DNA of 64,000 bases from Oceanihabitans sp. 2_MG-2023 (GTDB taxonomy: Bacteria; Bacteroidota; Bacteroidia; Flavobacteriales; Flavobacteriaceae): the NCBI RefSeq assembly GCF_030547245.1, contig NZ_JAUOQT010000003.1, positions 248,001 to 312,000 of the forward strand, in the 5' to 3' direction. A model generated the notes under the pieces. It was given only the letters and a program-made list of their open reading frames with translations, was not told the DNA's origin and searched no databases. The position numbers were made by a program, and so were the translations under genes. Shown piece by piece: positions 63,073 through 64,000 of this stretch (position 1 is its first letter; every line of letters starts with the position of its first letter).

Positions 63073-64000
63073 ATGGACAAATTGGTTTTATTTGATAATA
63101 CAAAACTAAAAAGCGTACTTAACAAAAGACCCAAAGAATCTAAATTTGGCGAACACATTAAAGTATTAACCTCTGTTTCCAATATATACGAGCAACTTAT
63201 AAATTTAGATGTTAGCTATGTTTTAATTGGCTTACCTGAAGATGTAGGAGTTTTCGCAAATTACGGAAAACCAGGCACTTCCACTACATTTGATGCCGTA
63301 ATTAAAATTTTGTTAAATATACAAAGTAACACATATACACATGCCAATAAAGTGCTTGTTTTAGGACATTTAGATTTTGATTTCGAATTAAAAAAACTTA
63401 AAAAATTAGATCAAAATAAGAAGAAAGATATTGCCAAAGCAAGAAAAATGGTTGAGACAATAGATCAACAAGTGGCTAACTTAGTGCATACTATTGTTAA
63501 ATCTGGTAAAAAACCAATTATTATTGGCGGTGGTCATAACAACGCTTATGGTAATATTAAAGGGAGCTCGCTAGCACTAAACACAGCTATAAATGTAGTC
63601 AATTTAGATGCGCATACCGATTTTAGAGAAGAAGAAGGAAGACATAGTGGCAATGGGTTTCGTTACGCTTTCGCGGAAGGTTTTTTGCATAATTACTTTA
63701 TTTTTGGTTTACATGAAAATTATAACGCACAAAGTATTATAAACACTATTAAAAGTGAAAAACGAATAGGTTTTAATACCTATGAAGCTATATCTGTAAG
63801 GAAAGAACTGAAATTTAAAACAGAAATAGAACGTGCTTTAAAACATGTGTCTGCAAAGCCTTTTGGTATTGAAATAGATTGTGATGCTATAGCAAACACA
63901 TCGAGTAGCGCAAAAACTCCTAGTGGATTTTCGGTAAACAAAACTAGAAATTTTGTAAATTATTTTGCTAAACACAAAAATGCAACGTACTTACACATAT
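63073..64000 (+). CDS. hutG: formimidoylglutamase-like ureohydrolase, cut by window end
   Basis: The frame opens at ATG 63073 and stays open for 309 codons to the window end. It is an arginase/ureohydrolase-family enzyme: metal motifs GGGHNNAYG, NLDAHTDFR and EIDCDAIA supply the binuclear manganese ligands. With hutI nearby the best role is hydrolysis of N-formimidoyl-glutamate to glutamate and formamide. GGGHD is the more usual form, with Asn in place of Asp here. The C-terminus is not in the window. Confidence 0.85.
   Translation, partial: MDKLVLFDNTKLKSVLNKRPKESKFGEHIKVLTSVSNIYEQLINLDVSYVLIGLPEDVGVFANYGKPGTSTTFDAVIKILLNIQSNTYTHANKVLVLGHLDFDFELKKLKKLDQNKKKDIAKARKMVETIDQQVANLVHTIVKSGKKPIIIGGGHNNAYGNIKGSSLALNTAINVVNLDAHTDFREEEGRHSGNGFRYAFAEGFLHNYFIFGLHENYNAQSIINTIKSEKRIGFNTYEAISVRKELKFKTEIERALKHVSAKPFGIEIDCDAIANTSSSAKTPSGFSVNKTRNFVNYFAKHKNATYLHI

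Overview
The window is a gene-dense, strongly AT-rich stretch of chromosome from a member of the Bacteroidota, almost certainly family Flavobacteriaceae; the genus cannot be fixed from the sequence. Supporting signs are -7 promoter boxes of the TAnnTTTG type in front of many genes, almost no Shine-Dalgarno sequences, a protein with a type IX secretion (T9SS) type A sorting tail, a carboxypeptidase-regulatory-like/TonB-type outer-membrane receptor, a BatA-domain protein, a TamB/TsaD divergent pair, and a PLP-enzyme pair resembling sulfonolipid (capnine) synthesis. No rRNA, tRNA, CRISPR array, insertion sequence, prophage or integrase was found, and no gene-free stretch exceeds 300 bases.

Layout. 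0-5 kb: LolD-like ABC ATPase, large polytopic membrane protein, DUF3124 lipoprotein, a probable lipoprotein, a DUF2400 protein, a small secreted protein. 5-9.4 kb: orphan GAF histidine kinase, M61 peptidase, family 2 glycosyltransferase with an extra Rossmann-like domain. 9.4-13.6 kb: apparent operon of BatA-domain protein, dihydroorotase-like protein lacking the HxH metal motif, small membrane protein, esterase. 13.7-18.6 kb: secreted or anchored unknown, PhnP-like hydrolase, a conserved protein of unknown function, divergent bcp and nth (the latter without the Fe-S cluster cysteines), and an ECF sigma factor followed by a 48-residue gene. 18.8-26.7 kb: uvrA, DUF3667 protein, secreted repeat protein, GMP reductase, DEAD-box helicase with a structured leader, two small genes. 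26.7-31.8 kb (minus strand): CrtI-like oxidoreductase, then a sugar-phosphate cluster pfkA, gapA, sugar kinase, mgsA. 32-44 kb: tamB, tsaD, TfoX-like, parvulin, rsmE, DUF4159, MFS transporter, TrmH-type methylase, AI-2E family transporter, SAM methyltransferase. 44-48.7 kb: alpha-oxoamine synthase and cysteine-synthase-like enzyme, S9 peptidase. 48.7-56.6 kb: YbaB protein, OmpA protein with two 23-residue repeat arrays, threonine aldolase, prfB with a programmed frameshift, active and Cys-less ArsC paralogues, TonB-type receptor. 56.7-64 kb: small membrane protein, fumC, T9SS-exported FG-GAP protein, and histidine-degradation genes hutI and a hutG-like gene cut by the window end.

Most of the region is ordinary core genome. 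The points that stand out are unusual versions of common parts: a prfB frameshift site without its Shine-Dalgarno-like stimulator, a DEAD-box helicase mRNA leader that can pair across its own start codon, a candidate sulfonolipid pair, three proteins that have lost catalytic or cofactor residues (Nth cluster, dihydroorotase-like, ArsC-like), internally repeated OmpA, and three REP-like intergenic repeats, two of which have leaked into the ends of reading frames.
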